Positions 1-8,152 of a stretch of 33,663 nucleotides of DNA are shown here, piece after piece. Under the pieces are notes generated by a model. That model saw only the letters and a list, made by a program, of their open reading frames with translations, was not told the origin of the DNA and searched no databases. The position numbers were made by a program, and so were the translations under genes. The stretch comes from an uncultured Porphyromonadaceae bacterium (GTDB lineage: Bacteria > Bacteroidota > Bacteroidia > Bacteroidales > Muribaculaceae). The stretch is from NCBI GenBank assembly GCA_947176615.1, contig CAMWRO010000001.1, positions 1 through 33,663 of the forward strand. The letters run 5' to 3'. Each line of letters begins with the position of its first letter. Position 1 is the stretch's first letter.

Positions 1-53
1 AAGGGCACAACGGTTTTCGAGACCGCCCCGATCGACCACTCCGGCATCTTTCC
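1..53 (-). tRNA. tRNA-Ser(CGA), 5' part, cut by window edge
   Basis: Read on the minus strand from base 53, the sequence begins GGAAAGA (acceptor 5' strand), then TG and a D arm (CCG, GAGTGGTCGAT, CGG). The anticodon stem-loop follows: GCGGT, loop CTCGAAA, ACCGT. The loop puts CGA at the anticodon, so it reads UCG serine codons. After the anticodon arm comes the start of the long variable arm typical of tRNA-Ser (TGTGCCC), where the window ends. The variable arm's 3' side, the T arm and the acceptor 3' strand are outside the window. Confidence 0.9.
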
Positions 54-111
54 TTTGAAATTTATGTGCATCCCCGATTGTGACGGGGTGCGTTGGAGGG
101 TTTTGCGGTTG

Positions 112-142
112 CAAAGTTACTACTTTTTTTCAATTATCACAA
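112..142 (-). promoter_or_regulatory. Promoter of tRNA-Ser
   Basis: On the minus strand TTG (142-140), 20 bases, then TAACTTTG (119-112) fits the Bacteroidetes sigma-ABfr consensus. Transcription would start near 105, about 50 bases before the mature tRNA 5' end, leaving a leader for RNase P to remove. Confidence 0.65.
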
Positions 143-200
143 GATTTTTTCTAATTTTTGAAAAAATGATGGTTACGCAAAATTGGCAAAATAGGCAGAA

Positions 201-232
201 CGCGAGGGATGCCGTCGGCGGCATCCCTCGCG
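201..232. repeat. Perfect inverted repeat, 14-bp stem, 4-base loop
   Basis: CGCGAGGGATGCCG pairs perfectly with CGGCATCCCTCGCG around the loop TCGG. Neither side has a clean T tract, and no gene ends nearby, so it is not an obvious terminator. It lies upstream of both flanking promoters. Confidence 0.75.
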
Positions 233-447
233 CGGGGTTTGAAAAATGTGTGCGTTTTTCAATTGTATAGCCTTTGATGTCATTGTTGTGACACAAAGAT
301 ACGCCGGCCCGGGAGGCTTCTGCAAAATTTGCGTTCCATCTTGTTTTAACCGGCAGGATTATTTGACGAAGTGGCATGAATCGCTGACGTAACGCGTTTT
401 TGCTATTTTTTGCCGCATAGATGGCATAATTCATGTCGCAAATGGGG

Positions 448-455
448 TAAATTTG
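448..455 (+). promoter_or_regulatory. Probable -7 box of the GH43 operon
   Basis: TAAATTTG matches the Bacteroidetes -7 consensus TAnnTTTG. No good TTTG was found 19-21 bases upstream, so the promoter may be weak or need an activator. The start would fall near 462, giving a leader of about 18 bases. Confidence 0.45.
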
Positions 456-479
456 CACCATAATTTACCTTAAAACAGC

Positions 480-2219
480 ATGAAGATATTTTTGCAGATA
501 TGTGTCGCCGCCTCGCTGGCAGCGACTGCGGCAAATGCCGCGCAACCAACATCGTTCAGCAAAGTAGGCGACGGCGATGAATCGGTTCAAGAATTTTTTC
601 CGGGAGAACATCGTGCCCGTCCCGTGATGGGCGACTATGCCGATGCGGGCAAGATGGGTGTTTTCTCGGGCGGACAGGACCTCGGCGGTTCCACCGGGTG
701 GTATGACGATGACCGCTGGGGCGACCAAGGCGACGGAACGTTTGCCAACCCCGTGCTGAATGCCGATTATTCCGACCCCGACGTAATCCGCGTAGGTGAC
801 AAATATTATCTGACCTGTTCCGAATTTCATTTCATGGGGATGCCTATTCTGGAATCTGACGACATGGTCAACTGGAAAATCATCGGACAGGTGTTTGACT
901 CTATCGACCTCCCCGGTTACTCGTCGATGGAGAAATACGGTTCGGGCAGCTGGGCTCCGGCGTTGCGCTATCACGACGGGAAGTTCTGGATATTTGTGTG
1001 CACCCCCGGCGAGGGATTGTTCATGTCGAGTGCCGAGAAACCCGAAGGACCGTGGTCGCCGCTCCATAACGTGAAAAACGTCTCGGGATGGGAAGACCCG
1101 TGCCCGCTGTGGGACGACAACGGTGATGCTTACCTTGGCCGCAGCCAGCTCGGCGGCGGTCCCATCATCATCCACAAGATGAGTGCCGACGGCAAGACCC
1201 TGCTCGACGAGGGACGCAAAGTATATGAGGGGCCTACTGCCGAGGGAACCAAACTGTTCAAGAAGGATGGTTATTACTATATCAGCATCCCCGAGGGGGG
1301 TGTGGGCACCGGATGGCAGACCGTCATGCGTTCCAAGAACATCTATGGCCCCTACGAGAGCAAGCGCGTGCTTGAAATGGGGTCGACACGCGTCAACGGC
1401 CCCCATCAGGGCGCGCTCGTCGACACGCCCGACGGCGAATGGTGGTTCTACCACTTCCAGTCGGCCGGGGCGCTCGGCCGCGTGATGCACCTCCAGCCGG
1501 TGGTGTGGAAAGACGGATTTCCCGAAATCGGCACTGACTATGATCTCAACGGCGTGGGCGAGCCCATGAAGATTTGCCGCAAGCCTGCGACCGGCAAGGA
1601 GGTTGCTCCCGCCGCACCGCACACTTCTGACAGCTTTGACAACGGCCGGCTCGGCATCCAGTGGCCGTTCAACCACAATCCCGACCGCAGCCGCCTCTCG
1701 CTCGACACCCGCGACGGATGGCTCGCAATCCGCCCCCTCAAGGCCGACAAGGCGCGCAATGCCCGCAACCAGCTGACACAGAAGATGATGGGCAACCGCA
1801 GTCAGGCGACCGTGAAGCTCGACTTCGCATTGATGCTTGCCGGTGACCGTGCGGGCCTCGAATGCCTCGGCAACAAGTTCATGACACTCGGCGTGTACTG
1901 CAACAGCAGCGGCGACCCCATCCTCTATATCGAGGACAACGGCAGCGTGTCAAGCAAAAAGGCGTTGAAAAACATCGGTCAGGACTATATCTATCTGCGT
2001 CTCGACATGAATGCCTCCGACAATAAGTATCAGTATTACTACAGCCTTGACGGCGAGACATATATCCGTGTCGGAAACTCGTTTGAAATGGGTGACGGCG
2101 ACTGGAAGGGCGCGCGCAGCGGCATCTATGCCTACACTACGGCTGCCGACGATTCCAAGGCCGGTACCGCGTTGTTTGATTTCTTTGAATACACCCATGA
2201 CGGCCCTGCCGCACGATAA
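480..2219 (+). CDS. Secreted GH43 family glycosidase (beta-xylosidase / arabinofuranosidase type)
   Basis: Probably removes xylose or arabinose from plant polysaccharides outside the inner membrane; the exact substrate cannot be read from sequence. Residues 1-21 form a signal peptide ending at an Ala-rich cleavage site, with no lipobox. The five-bladed GH43 propeller spans about 88-365. It keeps the three catalytic acids: D99 in YSDPDVI (general base), D206 in WEDPCPLW (pKa modulator) and E255 in TAEGTKLF (general acid). RVNGPHQGALVDT and HLQPVVWKDGFP are typical of GH43 enzymes with a C-terminal beta-sandwich, here about 380-575. The start is the first ATG after the -7 box and gives an intact signal peptide. 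The FG-GAP gene follows 15 bases after the stop codon. There is no SusC/D pair, so this is not a classical polysaccharide utilisation locus within the window. The family call is firm, the substrate open. Confidence 0.88.
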   Translation: MKIFLQICVAASLAATAANAAQPTSFSKVGDGDESVQEFFPGEHRARPVMGDYADAGKMGVFSGGQDLGGSTGWYDDDRWGDQGDGTFANPVLNADYSDPDVIRVGDKYYLTCSEFHFMGMPILESDDMVNWKIIGQVFDSIDLPGYSSMEKYGSGSWAPALRYHDGKFWIFVCTPGEGLFMSSAEKPEGPWSPLHNVKNVSGWEDPCPLWDDNGDAYLGRSQLGGGPIIIHKMSADGKTLLDEGRKVYEGPTAEGTKLFKKDGYYYISIPEGGVGTGWQTVMRSKNIYGPYESKRVLEMGSTRVNGPHQGALVDTPDGEWWFYHFQSAGALGRVMHLQPVVWKDGFPEIGTDYDLNGVGEPMKICRKPATGKEVAPAAPHTSDSFDNGRLGIQWPFNHNPDRSRLSLDTRDGWLAIRPLKADKARNARNQLTQKMMGNRSQATVKLDFALMLAGDRAGLECLGNKFMTLGVYCNSSGDPILYIEDNGSVSSKKALKNIGQDYIYLRLDMNASDNKYQYYYSLDGETYIRVGNSFEMGDGDWKGARSGIYAYTTAADDSKAGTALFDFFEYTHDGPAAR

Positions 2220-2234
2220 ACAGGAGGGCCTATA

Positions 2235-3941
2235 ATGAAAAAGCAGATATTCTCAGCAGCAGTCGCGCTGCTGTGCGCGGCCTCGGCACAGGGTCATGTG
2301 TGGGACGAGCTCGCTACCCTTGCCCGTCCTAATGCCGAAGGCACTTTTGACCTTGAAAGATATAATTTCATCCAACCCACGACCTACACCAACGCCATCT
2401 TCCTCGACTTCAACAACGACGGTCAGCTCGACCTTCTCGTGATGGGGCAGGGGGGCGACTGGAACATACCGTCGTCGCAGAAGTTTGTGCTCCTGTACCG
2501 AAACCTCGGCCCGACGGAGAACTACCGTTTCGAGCGAGTCCCCGACACAGGATTGCGGCAGGCTTGTGACGAGGGTTATTTCAACCCCGTCTCGGCGGGT
2601 GACTTCAACCATGACGGCTACACCGACCTGCTGATGATGACCAATGACGGAACCCGCAACGTGGAGCTGTATCTCAATGACCGCGGCACGGGACGTTTCA
2701 CCAAGGCACCTCTCGCCCTTGCCGGAGTTAGCAACGGCTCGGTGATGCTCGGCGACATCGACGGCGACGGATGGCTCGACATCGAGTACACCGGCTCTGA
2801 CGACACCACTCCCGCCGCATTGAAACTTTACCGTAACCTTGGCGACGGAACCGTGCAGGATGTATCGGCCGACGGTGTGACAGGCGCATCGGCCGGTCAG
2901 TCGACGTTAGGCGACCTCGACGGTGACGGCCTGCTCGACATCATCAGTTTCGGCACAGGCGACAATGGCAGCCGCGTTGCTGACATCTACTATAACACAT
3001 ATCCCTCGTGGCGACAGGTCAAGGGGAGCGACTGCGGAATCCTCGCCGCATCCGCCGCCAATGCACTCGTGGCCGACTTCAACGCCGACGGTTTCATGGA
3101 CATCGTCGCCAACGGCGAGGCCGATACCGGCGGATACCGCACCCGCATCTATTATGGTGCCCCCGACGGCAATTTCACCCTCGACTCCACCTATCCCGTC
3201 ATCGCTGTCAACCAAGACGGCGGCATCAACATGGGCGACTGGAACGGTGACGGCAACATGGACCTCATCGTCGGCGGCTACCTCGGCAACAACGACGGTG
3301 ACATTCCCCGCTATTCGGCACCATTGCGAGTGTATGAAAACCGTCCCGCCGACGCCGGCAACACCCGCCCCGAGGCTCCCGCATCGGTCAAGGCCGACTT
3401 TGCCGACGGCAAAATCATCATCGAGTGGACCGACGGCAGCGATGCCGAGAGCCCTACAGCCGCCCTGCGCTATAATATATATGTAAAGAACGAGACCACC
3501 GGCGAGCTTTACACCATGATTCCCGCCGACATCGCCACCGGGCAGCTCAAAGTGGGCACCGACTTGCAGACATCCCTCTCGTCGCGCGTGAAACGCTACG
3601 AGATGACCCCCTTGGGCAGCGGCGACTACACCGTGGGAGTCCAGACACTCGACCAGTCCTATGCTCCGAGCTGTTTCGCCACAACCCGCATAGAAGGGGT
3701 GACACACTCGGCCATAGGCGAGACCCTTGCCGATGATTCCGACATCCGCGTCAGCCTCGACGGCCTTGACCTGACAGTCGACACCGCCTCGGTCGCTGCC
3801 GTAAAAGTCTATACCCCCGACGGCCGTCTTGCCGCCGCAGGCAGCGCGCCCACCATCCTCTCCCTCCCCGCTGCCGGACTCTACCTCGTCAGCGTCACCA
3901 CTCCCTCCGCATCCAAGTCAATGAAAATCGCCGCCCGCTGA
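2235..3941 (+). CDS. Secreted FG-GAP/VCBS propeller protein with T9SS-type C-terminal tail
   Basis: No enzyme motif is visible; it is probably a binding or surface protein working with the GH43 enzyme upstream. A signal peptide covers about residues 1-20. Six FG-GAP/VCBS units with calcium-loop motifs of the D-x-[ND]-x-DG type start near residues 56, 122, 173, 226, 279 and 333 (for example DIDGDGWLD and DWNGDGNMD), giving a six- or seven-bladed propeller. A fibronectin-III-like domain follows at about 377-480. The last 65 residues end in GLYLVSV and a basic tail, as in T9SS type A sorting domains. The start is preceded by AGGAGGG, a strong Shine-Dalgarno match that is unusual for this phylum, 15 bases after the GH43 stop, so the two genes are almost surely co-transcribed. 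A terminator follows the stop. The domain call is good; the ligand is unknown. Confidence 0.85.
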   Translation: MKKQIFSAAVALLCAASAQGHVWDELATLARPNAEGTFDLERYNFIQPTTYTNAIFLDFNNDGQLDLLVMGQGGDWNIPSSQKFVLLYRNLGPTENYRFERVPDTGLRQACDEGYFNPVSAGDFNHDGYTDLLMMTNDGTRNVELYLNDRGTGRFTKAPLALAGVSNGSVMLGDIDGDGWLDIEYTGSDDTTPAALKLYRNLGDGTVQDVSADGVTGASAGQSTLGDLDGDGLLDIISFGTGDNGSRVADIYYNTYPSWRQVKGSDCGILAASAANALVADFNADGFMDIVANGEADTGGYRTRIYYGAPDGNFTLDSTYPVIAVNQDGGINMGDWNGDGNMDLIVGGYLGNNDGDIPRYSAPLRVYENRPADAGNTRPEAPASVKADFADGKIIIEWTDGSDAESPTAALRYNIYVKNETTGELYTMIPADIATGQLKVGTDLQTSLSSRVKRYEMTPLGSGDYTVGVQTLDQSYAPSCFATTRIEGVTHSAIGETLADDSDIRVSLDGLDLTVDTASVAAVKVYTPDGRLAAAGSAPTILSLPAAGLYLVSVTTPSASKSMKIAAR

Positions 3942-3972
3942 CGGCTGGCATAATATTGTGACCCAAAATCAG

Positions 3973-4010
3973 GGCGGGAACCGAAATTCCGGTTCCCGCC
4001 TCTATTTTTT
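3973..4010 (+). terminator. Rho-independent terminator after the GH43/FG-GAP unit
   Basis: GGCGGGAACCG (3973-3983) pairs with CGGTTCCCGCC (3990-4000), an 11-bp perfect stem with a 6-base loop, followed directly by TCTATTTTTT. It starts about 30 bases after the FG-GAP stop codon. Confidence 0.9.
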
Positions 4011-4042
4011 AATTGCGATATGCTTATATCGTGAAAAATCCT

Positions 4043-4050
4043 TATATTTG
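4043..4050 (+). promoter_or_regulatory. Probable -7 box of the S41 peptidase gene
   Basis: TATATTTG matches TAnnTTTG, just after the preceding terminator and 24 bases before the ATG at 4075. No good -33 TTTG was found at the usual distance. Confidence 0.5.
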
Positions 4051-4074
4051 CCTCTGAAAAAATCTCATCCTGAC

Positions 4075-5712
4075 ATGAAAAAAACAATCATTTACCTGAC
4101 ATTACTGTTAACTGTCATGGGAATCGTTTCGGCCCGTGAGGCAACATTCCGCACCGGCATTGACAATATCGAGTTTCGGCTCGATGGCAAATCAATCCCC
4201 GGAGGGTGGTATGTCTCTCCCGAGGAAAATCCCGACATAATCGAAACTACCGCCCGCGAGATATTTTTTGCCTCGGATGTCGATAGCATCTCCGTCATTC
4301 TTGACGAATGGGAGAGATTTTATCTTGACATGCTCACCGCCCGTGGTGACACGGCCCGTGTCCGCATAACCCGCTATCCGGTCTGTCCTTTTGAAAATCC
4401 CGACTCCGAATTGCTGAAACTTCCCGCCTCGGGCAAGTTGAGCCGCGAACAGGCGGCCTTTGACATCGACGCGCTTGTCTATACTCTCGACCAAGTTCAC
4501 CCCGACATTTTCTCGGTCTGCGGACAGGAGTCATTCTTCCGCGCTGTCAATAAGGCCAAGGCATCTTTGCCCGACTCGGTCAGTCCCGTCGAGCTTTATC
4601 TCCGCGTCGCCCCTGTCGTGTCAATGATAGGCGACGGTCACACCTCGCTGGTATTCCCCTTCAACTCATTTTTCACCCGTGACACCAAGCGATTTCCTGT
4701 CTTTGTCGATATTCTGAGTGACGGAGCCATGAACTGTCGCATGTCGGTCGACTCGGTTATTCCCCGCGACGCGCGCATTTTAAGCATCAACGGTGTCTCG
4801 GCAACTGAAATGGTTGATTCGATGCTGCCGTTTGTCAGCGGCGAGAAACGGCATTTTCGGATGTCAGGGGTCAATTACTCCTTCCCGGCTCTGTTGCTGA
4901 CGATGTATCCTGCCGACAGCTACACGGTCGAGTACCTCCCCCGTGGCAATAAAAAGCCGCTGCGGCACATATTCCCCGCCTTGACCCTCGACGAGATACG
5001 TCCCAGACTGCCCAAAGAGAATGCCGTGCAAAAACGCGATATATACTCCTTCACTGTCGACAGCGTCAATAATGTAGCCGTGATGGATTTCAAGTCGTTT
5101 CAGGATGTCCCGCGCATGGTGCATTTCGCCGACTCGATGTTTAGTGCATTGCGTGAAAAGCACATAGGCAATCTCATTATCGACCTCCGCGACAACGGCG
5201 GCGGCAACAGTGCGGTAGGGGATGTGCTGCTCCGCTACCTCTCCCCGATACCATTCACGCAGATGGAGAAAGCTCTCGTAAAGGTGACACCAACGACGGC
5301 GCGGTTAAGGGAACTTCCCATCCCGGCCGGTGGATTTGAGTTCTACGACTCTGACCCTTCGGAATATATTGTGCCGCTTACCGTGCAGGAGGGACATTAT
5401 GACGGCAAGGTATATCTTCTTACCTCCAACAAGACTTTTTCTTCAGCCGGGTCCTTCGCATGGGCATTTAAAGAAACCGGTGCCGGAACGGTCGTGGGGG
5501 AGGAAACCGGCGGCATGAACGTCAGTTTCGGAGAGGTGATTTATTTTGCCCTTCCCGTCTCGAAACTGTATAGCTCTGTTTCGTGTAAACGTTTCTGGCA
5601 GTTCCATGCCGACGAGAATGACATTCACGGCACACTCCCTGACATCCCGGTTCCTGCCGCCGATGCCATGAGTGCAGCCATGAAACTGGCCAAGAAAAAC
5701 CGCCGCAAGTAA
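4075..5712 (+). CDS. Exported S41 family serine peptidase
   Basis: A 545-residue peptidase, probably acting in the periplasm or at the outer membrane. Residues 1-20 are a signal peptide (MKKTIIYLTLLLT...). The start at 4075 is preferred over an in-frame upstream one at 3958 because that one lies inside the terminator and before the -7 box. A helical cap domain at about 125-190 ends in GDGHTSL, with H189 in the place used by tricorn-like S41 enzymes. The core at about 340-530 contains LIIDLRDNGGGNS, then TFSSAGSF with the probable nucleophile S457, and GEETGG near 475. No PDZ domain was recognised with confidence. Substrate and role are unknown. It is a single gene, convergent with cinA, with a 12-base gap and no visible terminator between them. 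Confidence 0.85.
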   Translation: MKKTIIYLTLLLTVMGIVSAREATFRTGIDNIEFRLDGKSIPGGWYVSPEENPDIIETTAREIFFASDVDSISVILDEWERFYLDMLTARGDTARVRITRYPVCPFENPDSELLKLPASGKLSREQAAFDIDALVYTLDQVHPDIFSVCGQESFFRAVNKAKASLPDSVSPVELYLRVAPVVSMIGDGHTSLVFPFNSFFTRDTKRFPVFVDILSDGAMNCRMSVDSVIPRDARILSINGVSATEMVDSMLPFVSGEKRHFRMSGVNYSFPALLLTMYPADSYTVEYLPRGNKKPLRHIFPALTLDEIRPRLPKENAVQKRDIYSFTVDSVNNVAVMDFKSFQDVPRMVHFADSMFSALREKHIGNLIIDLRDNGGGNSAVGDVLLRYLSPIPFTQMEKALVKVTPTTARLRELPIPAGGFEFYDSDPSEYIVPLTVQEGHYDGKVYLLTSNKTFSSAGSFAWAFKETGAGTVVGEETGGMNVSFGEVIYFALPVSKLYSSVSCKRFWQFHADENDIHGTLPDIPVPAADAMSAAMKLAKKNRRK

Positions 5713-5724
5713 CGGTTGCTATGG

Positions 5725-6984
5725 CTATAACTGCCCTCTGAGGAGCTTGATGGCGAGGATGAGGGCGCGGGTGGTGGCGGCGTCGATTACGCGGGGGCGG
5801 TTGCCGGGGAAACGGGCGGTTTCCGAGTAGGTTTTCCAGCCGTCGGCGGTCTTCATCGCGACGGCGATACATACCGTTCCGACAGGCTTTTCTTCGGTTC
5901 CTCCGCCGGGTCCGGCAATGCCGCTTGTGGCCATCGCGATTGTCGCGCCTGTGGCCTCGCATGCTCCTCGGGCCATCTGCTCGACTACCGGGATTGAAAC
6001 TGCGCCGTAGCGGTCGAGGTCGTCGGCACTGACATTGAGTATGCGCCGCTTGACCTCGTTGCTGTAGGCCACTATTCCACCCTGCATTGCGGCCGAGCTG
6101 CCCGGTATCATAGTGATGGAGTGGGCGATGTTGCCGCCGGTACAGCTCTCGGCGGTCGCAATCATCATTCCTTGCTGACCGGCATCGTGCAGCAGGATTT
6201 CGGCGGGCGAGAGGTCGTCGGTCGCCAGAACGGCGTCGCCGAGCATCCCCGCAAGCTCTCCGGCATATCGGTCAACCTCGGCGGTGATGAATTTCTCGTC
6301 ACGGTGTGTCCCGTCGAGGCGCAGGCGTATTACTCCCGGTCGGGGAAGATAGGCGAGATGGAGATGGGGCGGCAGGGCCGTTTCCCAGTCGGCAATCTTC
6401 ATGGCGAGCGCGCTCTCGGTGTAGCCGGTGACAATCAGTGTGGCGTGGCGGATGGCGACATCGGTGCCGAATCGGCGGCGCAGCATGGGGAAAACTTTCT
6501 CGGAAAACATCTGACGTGTCTCAAACGGTACGCCCGGCATCGAGACAAGCACCTTGTCGCCGCGTTCAAACCATGTGATGGGTGCCGTTCCCACCTCGTT
6601 CTGGATGATTGTTGCCGATGTCGGGACAATCGCTTGGTCGGCGGTCAGCCGGTTGAGTGCGATTCCCCGTCGCGACACGACACGCCTGACATTTTCGAGC
6701 GTGGCCTCGTCAAGACGGAGTTCTCCGCCGAAGTAGTCACAAAGAACCCCCTTGGTTATGTCATCTTTTGTAGGGCCGAGACCGCCTGTCGTGAGGACGA
6801 TGTCGCTAAGCTCCATCGCGCGGTCTATGGCGCGGGTTATAGCATCGGCATCGTCGGCCACGGTCTGTACGTCGGCCACGCGCCATCCCCAAGGGGCCAT
6901 CTGCCGGGCAAGTTCGCCCGAATTGGTGTCGACAACCTGCCCTATGAGCAGCTCGTCACCTATGACGATTACTGAAACGTTCAT
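5725..6984 (-). CDS. cinA: CinA, nicotinamide-nucleotide amidase / competence-damage protein
   Basis: Bifunctional NMN deamidase (C-terminal) with an N-terminal MoaB/MogA-like domain tied to ADP-ribose pyrophosphatase activity in the family; it salvages pyridine nucleotide by-products in the cytoplasm. The N-terminal domain (about 1-170) shows IGDELLIGQVVDTNS and TTGGLGPTKDD. The C-terminal CinA domain (about 255-415) shows ATAESCTGG, with the conserved Ser, and TSGIAGPGGGT. The length of 419 residues is normal, and both domains are intact. It lies 17 bases downstream of tsaD on the same strand and is probably co-transcribed from the tsaD promoter. Confidence 0.93.
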   Translation of the reverse strand: MNVSVIVIGDELLIGQVVDTNSGELARQMAPWGWRVADVQTVADDADAITRAIDRAMELSDIVLTTGGLGPTKDDITKGVLCDYFGGELRLDEATLENVRRVVSRRGIALNRLTADQAIVPTSATIIQNEVGTAPITWFERGDKVLVSMPGVPFETRQMFSEKVFPMLRRRFGTDVAIRHATLIVTGYTESALAMKIADWETALPPHLHLAYLPRPGVIRLRLDGTHRDEKFITAEVDRYAGELAGMLGDAVLATDDLSPAEILLHDAGQQGMMIATAESCTGGNIAHSITMIPGSSAAMQGGIVAYSNEVKRRILNVSADDLDRYGAVSIPVVEQMARGACEATGATIAMATSGIAGPGGGTEEKPVGTVCIAVAMKTADGWKTYSETARFPGNRPRVIDAATTRALILAIKLLRGQL

Positions 6985-7001
6985 TTGCTTAAACCGTAAA
7001 C

Positions 7002-8021
7002 TCAGACTTTAACCCTCGCGTAGGGGACATCGTCGTAGCGGCAGAAGTCCTTGTCGAGGAATTTGTAATATCCGGCGATGGCGACCATAGCCGCGTTGTC
7101 GGTCGTAAACATGCGCTCGGGGATAAATGTGGTCAGTCCGCGGCGGCTGCAATATTGCGCCACTGCGTCGCGCACTCCCGAGTTGGCCGACACGCCGCCT
7201 CCGATGGCGACGGTCTTGACCCCGGTCTGCTTGACAGCCTTGTCGAGTTTGTCGAGAAGGATGTCGATGATGGTCTTTTGTAGCGATGCTGCAAGGTCAG
7301 CCTTGTTCTTTTCGATAAAATCGGGGTCAAGTTTCAGCGCGTCGCGCAGCGTGTAGAGAAACGATGTCTTCAGGCCGCTGAAACTGTAATCGAGGCCGGG
7401 GATGTGGGGCTTGGCAAATTTGAACGCCGTTGCGTTTCCCTCGGCGGCGAGGCGGTCGATGTGCGGGCCGCCGGGATAGGGGAGTCCCATCACCTTGGCG
7501 CACTTGTCAAATGCCTCTCCGGCGGCATCGTCGATTGTCTGCCCCAGTATTTCCATGTCGTTGTAATTTCTGACGAGGATGAGCTGACTGTTGCCTCCCG
7601 AGATGAGCAGGCACAGGAATGGATACTCGGGGATGCGGTCGGCGGCGGTGTGGCGGATGAAGTGGGACAGCACATGGCCGTGGAGATGGTTGACATCCAC
7701 GATGGGGCAGCGCAGTCCGAGTGAAAGCCCCTTGGCAAACGATGTGCCCACAAGCAGCGACCCCAAGAGTCCGGGCCCGCGTGTGAACGCGATGGCGCTC
7801 AGGTCGTGCTTGTCAATACCGGCGCGTTTCAGTGCCGTGTCTACGACGGGGACAATGTTTTGCTGATGGGCGCGCGAGGCAAGTTCCGGCACCACGCCGC
7901 CATATTCGGCATGGACCGCCTGCGATGCGATAACGTTGCTCAGCAGGATGCCGTCGCTGATGACCGCTGCCGAAGTGTCGTCACAAGACGATTCGATTCC
8001 CAGTATAGTTATTTTGCTCAT
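7002..8021 (-). CDS. tsaD: TsaD, tRNA N6-threonylcarbamoyladenosine transferase
   Basis: Transfers threonylcarbamoyl from TC-AMP to A37 of ANN-decoding tRNAs, working with TsaB and TsaE in the cytoplasm. The 339 residues are full length for the ASKHA-fold family. Metal ligands are H112 and H116 in NHLHGHVLSH plus the C-terminal Asp in FTTDNAAM. The start motif LGIESSCDDTSAAV and AIGGGVSANSG are typical. The start ATG at 8021 lies about 40 bases downstream of a good -7 box. It is the first gene of the tsaD-cinA unit. Confidence 0.96.
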   Translation of the reverse strand: MSKITILGIESSCDDTSAAVISDGILLSNVIASQAVHAEYGGVVPELASRAHQQNIVPVVDTALKRAGIDKHDLSAIAFTRGPGLLGSLLVGTSFAKGLSLGLRCPIVDVNHLHGHVLSHFIRHTAADRIPEYPFLCLLISGGNSQLILVRNYNDMEILGQTIDDAAGEAFDKCAKVMGLPYPGGPHIDRLAAEGNATAFKFAKPHIPGLDYSFSGLKTSFLYTLRDALKLDPDFIEKNKADLAASLQKTIIDILLDKLDKAVKQTGVKTVAIGGGVSANSGVRDAVAQYCSRRGLTTFIPERMFTTDNAAMVAIAGYYKFLDKDFCRYDDVPYARVKV

Positions 8022-8061
8022 GATTTACTTTCGTTTCAACATAAGAACCTCAATTAGGTCA

Positions 8062-8094
8062 CAAAATTACGAAATATATCATAGGCGGGTCAAA
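8062..8094 (-). promoter_or_regulatory. Promoter of tsaD-cinA, overlapping a hairpin
   Basis: On the minus strand TTTG (8094-8091), 21 bases, then TAATTTTG (8069-8062). The -33 element lies inside the left arm of the 25-bp hairpin at 8073-8131. The start would be near 8055, about 33 bases before the ATG. Confidence 0.6.
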
Positions 8095-8131
8095 AAAACG
8101 ACAAGATTTTTTGACCCGCCTATGATATATT
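8073..8131. terminator. 25-bp perfect hairpin between the ATPase gene and tsaD
   Basis: Bases 8073-8097 pair perfectly with 8107-8131 (core GGCGGGTC/GACCCGCC) around a 9-base loop. It follows the stop codon of the ATPase gene by about 20 bases on the minus strand, so it probably ends that transcript. A and T runs lie next to the loop rather than after the stem, so it is not a textbook terminator. It also carries the -33 element of tsaD. Confidence 0.7.
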
Positions 8132-8152
8132 AGGAATTAAACGGTTTTTGGA

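Larger units (their letters stand above)
54..479. other. 426-base intergenic region between divergent tRNA-Ser and GH43 gene
   Basis: No convincing gene lies here. Open frames cross it, but none has recognisable protein character, and the one starting at 55 runs through the tRNA promoter. The region holds the tRNA promoter (112-142), a 14-bp perfect hairpin (201-232) and a -7 box for the GH43 gene (448-455). The rest is AT-rich leader DNA with no clear further structure. Confidence 0.7.

Noticed and set aside
55..270. A 71-codon frame at the window start
   Set aside because: It runs over the tRNA promoter and the 14-bp hairpin and has no protein-like character.
465..1676. A 403-codon antisense frame under the GH43 gene
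   Set aside because: Low-complexity shadow; the GH43 catalytic residues are on the other strand.
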